Origin: Luteibaculum sp964627445
GTDB taxonomy: Bacteria > Bacteroidota > Bacteroidia > Flavobacteriales_D > Luteibaculaceae
Direction of reading: 5' to 3'
NCBI GenBank assembly: GCA_964627445.1
Contig: CAZVJF010000011.1
Coordinates: forward strand, 1-64,000
DNA: 64,000 nucleotides
Both the position numbers and the translations under genes were made by a program. Of this stretch, positions 44,304 through 53,463 are shown piece by piece. Each line of letters begins with the position of its first letter. Within the stretch, counting starts at the first letter, position 1. Below the pieces are notes generated by a model, which was not told the DNA's origin, searched no databases, and saw only the letters and a list, made by a program, of their open reading frames with translations.

Positions 44304-45991
44304 GGCACGCCAGTCACGAATTAGCATATACCGTAATTCAAGCGCTAAAACACTACGGCATTGCGCATATTGTTATTTCTCCAGGATCGAGAAATGCACC
44401 CTTAGTAAACCACGCTCTGGAAGATGGCAGCTTTACCTGTTACTCTTGTATAGACGAGCGGGCAGCGGCATTTAAAGCCTTGGGCATTTCCCTCCATACT
44501 GGCCAACCTACTGCGCTTTTTTGCACCAGCGGAACTGCGTTGCTTAATTATTTACCTGCCGTTTGTGAGGCTTATTACCAAGGTATTCCATTAGTGGTGA
44601 TTTCTGCTGACAGGCCCCAGCGGTGGATAGACCAGGGCGATGGACAAACCATACGCCAACAAAATGCATTGGGCAGCTATGTAAGTATTTGCCAACAACT
44701 CAATCCACCCAAAACCGAAGAAGACCTCTGGCTGGTTCGCAGGCAATTGAGTGAGGTGTTTTGCGCACCCGATTTTGTAAACCAACACCGACCCGTACAT
44801 CTGAACTGCAGTTTCGAGGAACCGTTATATGTAGCAGATTTCATTCCTACTGAGTCCAAACCCGTTTTTCGCGAGCCGCTGGTAAACAACACCACACTAC
44901 CGCAAGAGCCAGTAGATAAACTAATAGCACGCGCCAACAAAGCACAACGCGTACTTTGGATAGTAGGCCAGTTGGATAAAGAGAGCGGTAATGCGTTGGC
45001 ACCCGTTTTTCAACGCATCCAATCGCTATCGCAGCATGTAGTACTTTCAGAAACCACGAGCAATTTAAATGGTGCCAGCCATAGCGCTTGTATCGATCGC
45101 AGCATTGTACCCATTTCGCAGCACTTTGAGGATTTTCAGCCCGAAATGCTCATTCACTTGGGAGGTCCCATTGTGTCTAAAAAAGTGAAAGCGCTGTTGC
45201 GTAAAAACAGCGATAAATACACCGTGCGCATTCACAATACCGCTTATGATGAGGATACCTTTATGGGACTCAATGTAGCCCTCAACGCCTCTCCCACCGC
45301 GGTGTTGCCCCTATGGGTGGATGCGCTTACCGACAACACGCAATCCAGCTATAATAAAAAATGGACGCGCTATTTGCTTGGATTGGATAAGAAACACCAA
45401 GAGTTTTGTGCTACCGTTCCCTACTCCGATTTTGCGTTGTTTGAGAAACTGGTAAACCATATTCCAGCCAACACCGAGATTTTCTGGGGCAACAGTAGCC
45501 CGATACGCTACGCACAACTTTTTGAATATGCCAAAGACGCAGGTTTGGGGCATTTTGCCAACCGCGGAACCAGCGGTATTGAAGGCTTTAGCGCAACAGC
45601 CTGCGGTTTTGCTATGGCCTCGGGCAAAAACACCCTGCTGGTTACAGGCGATGTAAGTTTTCACTACGACCTCAACGGTATTGATGGCGCACCCGAATCG
45701 CTAAAGGTATTGCTCATTAACAACGGTGGTGGTAACATTTTCCGCATTATTGATGGTCCCGATGCCATGACGCGCTTCGAAGATTTCCTGGAAACCCATC
45801 ACGAAAAAACGGCAAAGCACATAGCACAGCATTTTGGGTACCAATACCAGCAAGCGCACAGCATGGAAGATTTGGATGGTGCGCTCACCACATTTTTCGC
45901 ACACCACGGCCCCGTAATCCTAGAGGTGTTTACCCCAAGATTGGAGAGTCCGCAGATATTAAAAAACTACTTTTCGTTTATTTCCAAGTAA
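44300..45991 (+). CDS. menD: SEPHCHC synthase MenD
   Basis: This 563-residue thiamine diphosphate enzyme condenses isochorismate with 2-oxoglutarate, releasing CO2. Visible: VISPGSRNAPLVNH (about 24), the active-site glutamate-containing FTCYSCIDERAAAF (about 42), PVHLNCSFEEPLY near 170, and the cofactor region VTGDVSFHYDLNGI (about 450) with LINNGGGNIFRII (about 472). Length is standard. Start overlaps the menF stop by four bases. menA follows after one base, which leaves no room for menB. Confidence 0.96.
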   Translation: MRHASHELAYTVIQALKHYGIAHIVISPGSRNAPLVNHALEDGSFTCYSCIDERAAAFKALGISLHTGQPTALFCTSGTALLNYLPAVCEAYYQGIPLVVISADRPQRWIDQGDGQTIRQQNALGSYVSICQQLNPPKTEEDLWLVRRQLSEVFCAPDFVNQHRPVHLNCSFEEPLYVADFIPTESKPVFREPLVNNTTLPQEPVDKLIARANKAQRVLWIVGQLDKESGNALAPVFQRIQSLSQHVVLSETTSNLNGASHSACIDRSIVPISQHFEDFQPEMLIHLGGPIVSKKVKALLRKNSDKYTVRIHNTAYDEDTFMGLNVALNASPTAVLPLWVDALTDNTQSSYNKKWTRYLLGLDKKHQEFCATVPYSDFALFEKLVNHIPANTEIFWGNSSPIRYAQLFEYAKDAGLGHFANRGTSGIEGFSATACGFAMASGKNTLLVTGDVSFHYDLNGIDGAPESLKVLLINNGGGNIFRIIDGPDAMTRFEDFLETHHEKTAKHIAQHFGYQYQQAHSMEDLDGALTTFFAHHGPVILEVFTPRLESPQILKNYFSFISK

Positions 45992-45992
45992 T

Positions 45993-46871
45993 ATGAAAGC
46001 CTGGATACAAGCAGCGCGTCCGCGAACCTTACCCTTGGCACTGGCCACCATGATTCTGGGTTGTGCGCTGGGTCAATTTGCCCACATGCCCACGGTTATT
46101 GCGCTGTGCCTTACGGCCACACTGCTCCAAATTACATCCAACCTGGCCAACGACTATGGCGATTTTACCAAAGGTGCCGACCAAGACCGCCAAGGCGAGG
46201 CCCGCATGGTAAGTTCTGGGGCTATTAGCGCAAAAACCATGAAACGTGCCATGTATACCACCGCAGCGCTGGGCTTTATCAGTGGGGTTATTGCTTTGCT
46301 GATATCGCCCGCAGGCTATTGGGTAAAAGGTATTTTGCTCGTGGCGGGAAGTGTAGGCGTTTGGGCCGCTATCGCATACACGGTAGGCGAAAAAGCCTAT
46401 GGATACCGAGGGCTGGGCGACCTCTTTGTGTTTTTCTACTTTGGGCCCATTCCCATTTTAGGTGCTGCTGCGCTCATGACTGGAGAAATCCAGATACTGG
46501 ACATGTTACCTGCTGCTGCGGTGGGTTTTTTAGCAACGGCCGTGCTTAACGTAAACAACCTACGCGATGCCCAGAGCGATAAAAACCATGGCAAACAAAC
46601 CTTAGTAGTCAAGATGGGGATGGACAATGCAAAAAAATACCACAGCTTTTTGGTAGGTTTCCCTTTTGTTCTGTTTTCCCTGTATGCCACGGCTACTTTT
46701 TCCAATGCCATGGGCTATTTGGCAGCATTAAGCCTGTTGATGCTCGTTCCCACTGCATTAAAAGTATTGGGGAGCAACGACCCCACGGTGCTCGATGGCC
46801 AACTGAAATTTCATGCCTTAGGCACTGCAATTTTTGGTATTTTATTATCTGTGAGTCTCGTTTATGCTTAA
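45993..46871 (+). CDS. menA: 1,4-dihydroxy-2-naphthoate polyprenyltransferase MenA
   Basis: This 292-residue UbiA-type inner-membrane enzyme attaches the polyprenyl chain to dihydroxynaphthoate, releasing CO2. About eight helices are expected. The two acidic motifs are ANDYGDFTKGADQDRQGEAR (about 51) and NNLRDAQSDKNHGKQTLVVK (about 187). It overlaps menC by eight bases. Confidence 0.95.
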   Translation: MKAWIQAARPRTLPLALATMILGCALGQFAHMPTVIALCLTATLLQITSNLANDYGDFTKGADQDRQGEARMVSSGAISAKTMKRAMYTTAALGFISGVIALLISPAGYWVKGILLVAGSVGVWAAIAYTVGEKAYGYRGLGDLFVFFYFGPIPILGAAALMTGEIQILDMLPAAAVGFLATAVLNVNNLRDAQSDKNHGKQTLVVKMGMDNAKKYHSFLVGFPFVLFSLYATATFSNAMGYLAALSLLMLVPTALKVLGSNDPTVLDGQLKFHALGTAIFGILLSVSLVYA

Positions 46872-47898
46872 GCTTTCTTGGAAATATTACCCTTGCATTT
46901 TCAATAAACCCGGTGGTACTTCGCGCGGTGTATTGCACGACAAACCCTCCTGGATAATCAAAGTAACCGACACCGAAACAGAGATCAGCGGTTATGGAGA
47001 GGTAAGCCTGATCCCCAAATTAAGTCCCGAAAAACCCGAGGACGTGCCCCAATTGCTGCAATGGTTAGAAAAAAACATCCACCAGCCCAAGGAATATCTT
47101 TTTGAATACCTGGAGCGCTGCCCTGCCATGTGTTTTGGTTTAGAAACGGCCTTATTGGATTTGGAGCAAGGCGGAAAACGCCATTGGTTTAACACCCCGT
47201 TTACGCTAGGCAAAGCCGGAATCCCCATCAACGGACTCATATGGATGAACGACTTTGAAACCATGAAGCGCGATGTGGATGCTAAAATTGATGCTGGTTT
47301 CCGCTGCATAAAAATAAAAGTGGGTGCTCTTAATATTTCCGAAGAGCTTAAACTAGTTGCATATACACGGGAACAGGCACCCAATATTACCATACGGCTG
47401 GATGCCAATGGGGCTTTTGCACCCAGCGAGGCACAGCAAGTTCTAGAAACTTTTGCGCCTTTTAATATCCATTCCATAGAGCAACCCATTGCTGCTGGCC
47501 AACACGAGGCCATGGCACAATTGGTAAAAACAACTCCCATTCCCATTGCTTTAGACGAGGAGCTCATTGGCATTTACGACCCCATGGCTAAAGATGCTTT
47601 GCTGCAAACCATTAAGCCCCACTACATAATTTTAAAGCCCAGTTTAGTCGGTGGCCTCCAAGCCAGCAACAGTTGGATACAAGCTGCGGAGCAATACAAC
47701 GTAAAATGGTGGGCTACCTCGGCCCTAGAAACCAACGTAGGGCTGGCCGCAATAGCCCAGTGGGCCGCCAACAAAAAAGTGAAGATGCCGCAAGGTTTAG
47801 GCACAGGAAAAGTGTTTACCAATAACATTCCTTCTCCCATGCAGATCCAAGGTGAGCGTTTGTGGAACGGCAACTCCGACTGGCAACTTCCCCTGTAA
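46864..47898 (+). CDS. menC: o-succinylbenzoate synthase MenC
   Basis: This 344-residue enolase-superfamily dehydratase makes o-succinylbenzoate. Catalytic and metal residues stand in CIKIKVGAL (about 140, lysines), RLDANGAF (about 176), HSIEQPI (about 202), ALDEELIG (about 233) and ILKPSLVGG (about 257). Bacterial family length. Eight-base overlap with menA and a two-base gap to menE show a single transcript. Confidence 0.95.
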   Translation: MLKLSWKYYPCIFNKPGGTSRGVLHDKPSWIIKVTDTETEISGYGEVSLIPKLSPEKPEDVPQLLQWLEKNIHQPKEYLFEYLERCPAMCFGLETALLDLEQGGKRHWFNTPFTLGKAGIPINGLIWMNDFETMKRDVDAKIDAGFRCIKIKVGALNISEELKLVAYTREQAPNITIRLDANGAFAPSEAQQVLETFAPFNIHSIEQPIAAGQHEAMAQLVKTTPIPIALDEELIGIYDPMAKDALLQTIKPHYIILKPSLVGGLQASNSWIQAAEQYNVKWWATSALETNVGLAAIAQWAANKKVKMPQGLGTGKVFTNNIPSPMQIQGERLWNGNSDWQLPL

Positions 47899-47900
47899 TT

Positions 47901-48929
47901 ATGTTTTGGCTGGATGACTTTCTCAATAACCGAGTGGATACAAGCCGCAACCCATACCCTAAGGCGGGATTTACCGCACTGAAAGAAATTATTGCAGAAT
48001 GGAAAAACTCGGAACACATTCACTTTCAAACCTCGGGATCTACAGGAAACCCCAAGTCCATTCGCTTTAGAAAAAACCAAGTTTTGGCTTCGTGCCAACA
48101 AACCCAAAAAGCGTTTAACCTCAATGCAAACACCGCGTGTCTATGTCCTTTAGGACTGCAGTACGTGGCTGGTAAAATGATGGTACTTAGGGCTTTGGCG
48201 CTAGATCTCCCCCTGTTTATCTGTAGCCCTCAAGATGTAGACAAAACGTTGGCAGAACACACGTTTTATTTCGTTCCCTTGGTGCCCTTGCAGTTAGAAA
48301 ACCTGATAGCCACAGGTGCAAACCACCACCTTCCCGAACAGGTTTTAATGGGCGGAAGTGCCGTAGGAACCACCGTGTTGGAAAAGCGATCCAAGCTGCC
48401 CCAAAGCACCACGGTTTGGCATGGTTACGGCATGACGGAGACCCTAACGCACGTAGCCCTGCGCAGAATCCACCCCGAATACCAACCTGCCTTTACGCCC
48501 TTACCCAACATTGGTATTTCTAGCTTGAATGGCCAAGCAGAAATTAAGGCTCCGTATCTCGATAGTCCTGTAATAACCAACGATCTCATCCAGCTCGAAG
48601 AGAACGGCAGCTTTGTGATATTGGGTCGTAGCGACTGGATCATTAATTCGGGAGGACATAAAATCAATCCTACCGAAATCGAAGACTTGCTCGCAGCCTT
48701 GTTGGATGTGCCTTTTTTTATTCATGGCATGGCCGATGCCAAGCTGGGCCAAAAAGCCGTTTTGATTTGCGAGGGAAAAACAGATCTAACCAAAGACGAA
48801 TTGGCAGCCTACCTATCGGACAAAACCCACCAGTATAACATTCCAAAAGAAATCTACTGCATCCCCCAATTTGAACGCAGTGCTGGAGGCAAAATACTAC
48901 GATTAAAAAGTGCTAGCTATTTGCCTTAG
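47901..48929 (+). CDS. menE: o-succinylbenzoate-CoA ligase MenE
   Basis: This 342-residue AMP-forming ligase activates o-succinylbenzoate with ATP and CoA. Motifs: QTSGSTGNPKSIRF (about 50), the YGMTETLTHVALR core (about 176), ILGRSDWIINSGGHKINPTE (about 236) and the hinge lysine in GGKILRLK near the end. The N-terminal part is clearly shorter than in long MenE proteins, as usual for the Bacteroidota form. The start at 47901 lies two bases after menC. The tail overlaps the convergent rluD-like gene by 17 bases. Confidence 0.94.
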   Translation: MFWLDDFLNNRVDTSRNPYPKAGFTALKEIIAEWKNSEHIHFQTSGSTGNPKSIRFRKNQVLASCQQTQKAFNLNANTACLCPLGLQYVAGKMMVLRALALDLPLFICSPQDVDKTLAEHTFYFVPLVPLQLENLIATGANHHLPEQVLMGGSAVGTTVLEKRSKLPQSTTVWHGYGMTETLTHVALRRIHPEYQPAFTPLPNIGISSLNGQAEIKAPYLDSPVITNDLIQLEENGSFVILGRSDWIINSGGHKINPTEIEDLLAALLDVPFFIHGMADAKLGQKAVLICEGKTDLTKDELAAYLSDKTHQYNIPKEIYCIPQFERSAGGKILRLKSASYLP

Positions 48930-49962
48930 TGTAGTTTTCCATCCGTTGTATAAGCTCTTGCATATCGGCTGGCAACTCGGAGTTAAAGTGCATGCGTTCT
49001 CCGGTTTTGGGATGCGTTAAACTCAAGGTTTTGGCATGCAAGGCCTGGCGATTACATACCTGAAAACAGTTTTCTATAAACTGCTTGTATTTGCTAAAGG
49101 TAGTCCCCTTGCGTATAATGTTCCCACCGTACTCGGGATCGTTAAACAAGGGATGTTTTATGGATTTAAAGTGAACGCGGATTTGGTGTGTTCTACCCGT
49201 CTCTAACTTACACTCTACCAAGGTTACGTAGCCCAAGCGCTTTAATACCTTGTAGCGGGTAAGAGCGTACTTCCCCTCTTCTGGGTCTTCGTACACGTCC
49301 ATCACCTTGCGGTCTTTTTTACTGCGATTGAGGTAGCTTTCTATTTCTCCCTCATCCTCAGGTATATCGCCCCAAACAACGGCATGATACCTGCGGTCTG
49401 TAGTACGATCGAAAAACTGTTTGCTAAGGTGAGCCAAGGCGTCTTCGGTTTTAGCAATCACCATAATACCCGTGGTATTTTTATCCAACCGATGTACCAA
49501 ACCAGGCCGTGTTGTAAGCGGGTCTGCAGCTTCGCTTCCGGGTAAATTGTTAAAGTGGTAGAGCAAGGCGTTTACTAACGTACCCGAGTAATTGCCATAG
49601 CCTGGATGCACCACCATATTGGCCGATTTGTTGATAATGGCCAAGGTGTCGTCCTCATACACCACATCCAGGGGAATATCCTGTGGAATGAGCTCTATTT
49701 CTCGTACGGGGTAGGGTAAAACAATAGAGATTTCATCATCGGGTTTTACCTTGTAATTGGGCTTTACCGCTACATTATTAACCAGCACCGAGCCGGTTTT
49801 GGCCGCAACTTGAATTTTGTTTCGAGAAGTATCGGGTATGCGATCCAGCAAAAATTTATCGATACGAAGTGGTGCTTGACCTTTATCGGCTGTAATGTTG
49901 TAATGTTCGTACAGGTCTTCACGTAATTCGTCTCCACCTGCCGGATTTCCCTCTTCTGCCAT
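48913..49962 (-). CDS. RluD-type 23S rRNA pseudouridine synthase
   Basis: This 349-residue protein has an N-terminal S4-like RNA-binding domain (RIDKFLLDRIPDTSRNKIQ at about 33) and an RluA/RluD catalytic domain with GLVHRLDKNTTGIMVIAKTE (about 153; the Asp is the nucleophile), HAVVWGDIPE, and ETGRTHQIRVH (about 257). RluD modifies helix 69 of 23S rRNA, which is established knowledge for the family. Which site this enzyme uses cannot be read here. It is followed upstream by the PASTA gene six bases away. Confidence 0.92.
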   Translation of the reverse strand: MAEEGNPAGGDELREDLYEHYNITADKGQAPLRIDKFLLDRIPDTSRNKIQVAAKTGSVLVNNVAVKPNYKVKPDDEISIVLPYPVREIELIPQDIPLDVVYEDDTLAIINKSANMVVHPGYGNYSGTLVNALLYHFNNLPGSEAADPLTTRPGLVHRLDKNTTGIMVIAKTEDALAHLSKQFFDRTTDRRYHAVVWGDIPEDEGEIESYLNRSKKDRKVMDVYEDPEEGKYALTRYKVLKRLGYVTLVECKLETGRTHQIRVHFKSIKHPLFNDPEYGGNIIRKGTTFSKYKQFIENCFQVCNRQALHAKTLSLTHPKTGERMHFNSELPADMQELIQRMENYTKANS

Positions 49963-49968
49963 ATCCTC

Positions 49969-50865
49969 CTAATTACTCCAATCGATATCTTGCTTCTGGC
50001 GCTGCGTACTACCATTGTTGCCATTAGAAAGGGTTGCACCCTTTTCTTCGTAGGCTCTTAGCACACTATCGGCATCAATGACCTCAACGCTGGAAGTATC
50101 TGCCGTAAACCACAAAGACACTTCGTTGCCTAAAGCCAATTTATTGCCTGGAAAAAAGGCGGGCGATTGTCGGAACACCACAGCTATATCAGAGTCTTGA
50201 CGCGTTTCGCAGTCTTTGTACACCACATCGCCCACGTTGAGGCTTTTGTCTATCAGCGTTCTCACCGCTTCATTTAAATCTTGCCCCATCAAGTACGGTA
50301 CCTGTACCTCGGCATCCCCCATTCCTTGTCCCAATACCAGGGTTACACCAGCACCCTTAGGGATCAGCGTCCCGGGTTCCAGCTCTTCGCCCTCAAAGAG
50401 TTGCTTAAGAACACAATCGGTACAGATATCGGGCTCGTACTCCAGTTTATGCAATTGCAAGCCCAAAACCTCCAAGGTAGCGACCGCTTGCCGCAGGCTC
50501 ATATTTTTAAGGTTGGGCATGGCTACCTCTGGTGGCGTTAAGGTGTTAATGGTTAGGTATATCGTCCGGCCTGGCTTCACATTCATAAATGCCTGTGGGT
50601 TTTGATCCAGGACTTGACCCGGCTTGGCCGAGGGCTCAAACACGCTATCTATTACCTGGTAGCGCAAGTTTTCTTTGGTTAAGCTAGAGTCTACTTGCGG
50701 TAAGATTTTACCCTCCAGGGAAGGCACGGGTATTTTTTCACCGTGTTGGGTAGCACTTTTTAGGTAGGAGTTCACAACGAAAAATCCACCCAAAACAAGC
50801 ACAACCGCAATAAGGAGGTTGATTACAAATACTTTAGAAACTAAAAACTCTAAGAACTTACGCAT
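49969..50865 (-). CDS. PASTA domain membrane protein
   Basis: About 298 residues, with a single N-terminal helix (VFVINLLIAVVLVLGGFFVV) and three PASTA-type repeats outside the membrane (VPSLEGKILPQVDSSL near 45, PNLKNMSLRQAVATLEVLGL near 120, PYLMGQDLNEAVRTLIDKSL near 190), each about 65-70 residues. Unlike Firmicute or actinobacterial PASTA kinases, no kinase domain is present. It may bind peptidoglycan precursors. The start at 50865 is preferred over the longer frame reaching 50922. It lies next to ddl and rluD. Confidence 0.9.
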   Translation of the reverse strand: MRKFLEFLVSKVFVINLLIAVVLVLGGFFVVNSYLKSATQHGEKIPVPSLEGKILPQVDSSLTKENLRYQVIDSVFEPSAKPGQVLDQNPQAFMNVKPGRTIYLTINTLTPPEVAMPNLKNMSLRQAVATLEVLGLQLHKLEYEPDICTDCVLKQLFEGEELEPGTLIPKGAGVTLVLGQGMGDAEVQVPYLMGQDLNEAVRTLIDKSLNVGDVVYKDCETRQDSDIAVVFRQSPAFFPGNKLALGNEVSLWFTADTSSVEVIDADSVLRAYEEKGATLSNGNNGSTQRQKQDIDWSN

Positions 50866-50883
50866 GCAGGTATTGTAAGGCGG

Positions 50884-50891
50884 CAAATATA
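50884..50891 (-). promoter_or_regulatory. Putative -7 box for the PASTA-rluD operon
   Basis: On the minus strand TATATTTG, an exact TAnnTTTG, about 19 bases before the PASTA start. No TTG at standard spacing. The 89-base spacer is shared with ddl. Confidence 0.35.
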
Positions 50892-50954
50892 ACAAATGCC
50901 CTTGCTCTGAATTACAGCGCAAATAATACTTTAGTAGCGCACTTAATAACGCTT

Positions 50955-51929
50955 ATGCTAAACGTTTTCTTGTTCACGGGAGGATATACTGGAGAGCGCG
51001 TCATATCCTTACAAACCGCAGCAACTTTTGAAAAGCATTTGGATGCCAAAAAGTACCGGGTTTTTACCATTACTGTCTCGCGAAACGACTGGAAAGCCGC
51101 GGTAGACGGAAAAGAGGTGCCTTTGAATTTCAGCAACCTAACGGTGGAACACGAAGGCCATGTGTACAAAGCGGATGTGGCTTTAATTGCACTCCATGGC
51201 CCGCCGGGAGAAAACGGCTGGCTACAGGGTTTGTTAGAAATTCATCAAATACCTTACACCACGGGCGACCCGCTGTGTATGGCGCTGAGTTTTGATAAGA
51301 AAAGAAGCATCATCCAAGCAAGAGCTCATGAAATTCCAACCGCCAAATCGCTGTTTTTTACAAAGTCTGTGTCGCGATCCAGCGAAGAAATTGTTGAAGA
51401 GTTAGGACTTCCACTTTTTGTAAAGCCCACCAACAGTGGCAGTAGTTTGGGTATTTCTAAGGTGAAAACGATAGCGGAGCTCCCCAAAGCCATAACTCAT
51501 GCTTTTAGCGAAGGGGATGAAATAATGGTGGAATCTTTTTTAGCCGGAACTGAGGTTACTTGCGGAGTTTATCGTAAGGATGGAGCATTACTTGCACTTC
51601 CTCCCACCGAAATACGGAGCCACACGGAGTTTTTCGACTTCCAGGCTAAATACCACAAGGCCTCCGATGAAATAACCCCTGCTGAAATACCTGATGCGTG
51701 GACAGCCGAGGTGCAACGCCTTGCTACAAAAGCCTATACCTGCTTCGATTGCAAGGGTGTTGCAAGAGCCGACTTCATGATAAACCCCAACGGCACCCCC
51801 TATTTTATAGAGATCAATACCGTTCCGGGCATGTCGGCAGAGAGCATAGTGCCGCAACAATTGGCAGCAGCAAACATTGCGTTATCGGAATTTTTAGAAA
51901 CCCTAATCGCAGAGGCGCTAGCGCGATAA
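50955..51929 (+). CDS. ddl: D-alanine--D-alanine ligase
   Basis: This 324-residue ATP-grasp enzyme joins two D-alanines for peptidoglycan. Visible: the N-terminal FTGGYTGERVIS loop (about 6), ALHGPPGENGWLQGLL (about 79), VKPTNSGSSLGISKV (about 156), MVESFLAGTEVTCGVY (about 191), GVARADFMINPNGTPYFIEI (about 266) and NTVPGMSAESIVPQ. Length is normal. Convergent with rdgB, overlapping by 12 bases. Confidence 0.96.
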   Translation: MLNVFLFTGGYTGERVISLQTAATFEKHLDAKKYRVFTITVSRNDWKAAVDGKEVPLNFSNLTVEHEGHVYKADVALIALHGPPGENGWLQGLLEIHQIPYTTGDPLCMALSFDKKRSIIQARAHEIPTAKSLFFTKSVSRSSEEIVEELGLPLFVKPTNSGSSLGISKVKTIAELPKAITHAFSEGDEIMVESFLAGTEVTCGVYRKDGALLALPPTEIRSHTEFFDFQAKYHKASDEITPAEIPDAWTAEVQRLATKAYTCFDCKGVARADFMINPNGTPYFIEINTVPGMSAESIVPQQLAAANIALSEFLETLIAEALAR

Positions 51930-52502
51930 AAAATCGGTGAGTTGCGCCACGGCATTGGCCCTATGGCTGATACCAGATTTAACGGATGTAGGCAGTTCCG
52001 CAAAGCTTTTATCATAGCCCTCGGGGATAAATAGCGGGTCGTAGCCAAAGCCACCCTCTCCGGTGGTTTGTTCGGCTATGGCGCCATCCACCCGCCCCTC
52101 AAAAACGTACTCTAAGTGATTGCGATAGAGCGCAATAACACAGGTAAAGTAGGCCGAACGGTTATTTTCTCCTTTAAGCTCGGCCAAAAGTTTTTGGTTG
52201 TTTGCTGCTGCATTGCCCTTTTCGCCAGCATAGCGCGCAGAAAAGACACCAGGAGCACCATGGAGGGCTTCCACACATAAGCCGCTATCATCGGCTATAA
52301 TGGTGAGATCGGGGTAGCGTTCTGCTAAAAAACGCACCTTTTGTAGGGCATTGCCATCAAAGCTATCGGCTGTTTCTGGGATATCGGTTGTGATGCCTAA
52401 ATCCTTCAAGCCTTTCACTTCGAACTGGGGAAGAAGCTGCTTTAATTCTGTAAGCTTTCCATTGTTATTGGTAGCACACAGCAAAATAGGTTTGTTATTC
52501 AT
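51918..52502 (-). CDS. rdgB: XTP/dITP diphosphatase RdgB
   Basis: This 194-residue Ham1/RdgB house-cleaning enzyme removes noncanonical purine nucleotides. Signatures: LCATNNNGKLTEL (about 8), IIADDSGLCVEALHGAPGVF (about 67), TGEGGFGYDPLFIPEGY (about 148), and SHRANAV near the C-terminus. The long frame reaching 52748 is rejected as a start because the conserved N-terminus begins at 52502, which also overlaps the rlmH stop by eight bases. Confidence 0.95.
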   Translation of the reverse strand: MNNKPILLCATNNNGKLTELKQLLPQFEVKGLKDLGITTDIPETADSFDGNALQKVRFLAERYPDLTIIADDSGLCVEALHGAPGVFSARYAGEKGNAAANNQKLLAELKGENNRSAYFTCVIALYRNHLEYVFEGRVDGAIAEQTTGEGGFGYDPLFIPEGYDKSFAELPTSVKSGISHRANAVAQLTDFLSR

Positions 52503-52962
52503 GATGGTAATTTCCTCCTGCATTATAATTGAGAACGCGGTACAGTTGCTCGGCAAAAATACCGCGTACCAGTTGGTGGTTAAATGTAAAGGATGAAAGC
52601 GATACCATGGCATTGGCCTTAGCATATAGCTGGGGAGAAAAACCAAAAGCCGAGCCGATAACAAATACCATATCGCCCGAATGAGAGCGCAATTGTTGCT
52701 CCATCCAGGTTGCCCATTTTTTAGTGGTATACTGCTTGCCTTTTTCATCGAGCAACACCAAAAAATCGTTGGACCGAACCAACTTTAAAATACTTTCGGA
52801 CTCCTTTTCTTGGCCAAGCGTTATGTCTAAGGACAGTTTAGCACCAGGCAATTCCTCCCACTTAATTACAGAGAATTTTTTGATTCGGGGCAGGAAGGTG
52901 TCTAACAAATCTTGGTAAACCCCCCGCTCGGTTTTTCCTAAACATAATACGCGTATGGCCAT
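52495..52962 (-). CDS. rlmH: 23S rRNA pseudouridine-1915 N3-methyltransferase RlmH
   Basis: This 155-residue SPOUT methyltransferase modifies helix 69 of 23S rRNA after pseudouridylation. Features: N-terminal AIRVLCLGKTERGVYQDLL, LDEKGKQYTTKKWATWME (about 75), the knotted SAM pocket MVFVIGSAFGFS (about 98), and the invariant end EQLYRVLNYNAGGNYHHE. The start at 52962 (MAIRV) is preferred over 52992. Notably, an RluD-type synthase, whose product is its substrate in other bacteria, is encoded 3 kb away. Confidence 0.95.
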   Translation of the reverse strand: MAIRVLCLGKTERGVYQDLLDTFLPRIKKFSVIKWEELPGAKLSLDITLGQEKESESILKLVRSNDFLVLLDEKGKQYTTKKWATWMEQQLRSHSGDMVFVIGSAFGFSPQLYAKANAMVSLSSFTFNHQLVRGIFAEQLYRVLNYNAGGNYHHE

Positions 52963-53061
52963 GCCCCAAAAATGAAAATAAATAGATTGCACTACCTTAG
53001 TGGGTCTAAAGATTTCCGTAATTCGTTATTGGAACAATTTTTGAATAGTACGCTACTATCT

Positions 53062-53457
53062 ATGAATACATTAAAGGTTGTTTTGGTTCTGTTCCTGGGA
53101 TTAGTGGTGGCACAACCACTAAAGGCGCAGCCCAAAGTGGTAAATGAAATTGCCGTGGCGCTTCGTAATGGAGATGCCAGCGCACTGGGCAGTCATTTGG
53201 CTCCCAATGTAAGCTTGGGCCTGGAAGACAAGGAGCAATCTTATAGCAAACCCCAAGCCACGCAAGTACTTAAGAGTTTTTTTAACCGCCACGCAGCGGT
53301 AGATTTCACCTACAAACACAGCGCACGATCGCAGCAGAAAGACCAATTTTTTGTGGGTCGTCTGCAAACCAAAAACGGTGACTTTAGGGTTACGTACTTT
53401 CTTATTAAAACGCCCAATGGCCCACGTATTAAACGCCTACGTTTAGAGCCCAAATAA
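53062..53457 (+). CDS. DUF4783 family secreted protein
   Basis: About 131 residues with signal peptide (VVLVLFLGLVVAQPLKAQ). The mature part (VVNEIAVALRNGDASALGSH, then FFNRHAAVDFTYKHSARSQQ, DQFFVGRLQTKNGDFRVTYF) matches the Bacteroidota-specific DUF4783, an NTF2-like cone fold of unknown role in the periplasm or envelope. The start at 53062 gives the signal peptide. The longer frame from 52972 does not. The gene directly precedes nadC with a six-base gap. Confidence 0.85.
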   Translation: MNTLKVVLVLFLGLVVAQPLKAQPKVVNEIAVALRNGDASALGSHLAPNVSLGLEDKEQSYSKPQATQVLKSFFNRHAAVDFTYKHSARSQQKDQFFVGRLQTKNGDFRVTYFLIKTPNGPRIKRLRLEPK

Positions 53458-53463
53458 GCTTTT

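Noticed and set aside
49969..50865. PASTA Ser/Thr kinase
   Set aside because: There is no kinase domain, only a membrane helix and PASTA-type repeats.
52503..52748. N-terminal extension of rdgB
   Set aside because: It lies inside rlmH and has no similarity to the family N-terminus.
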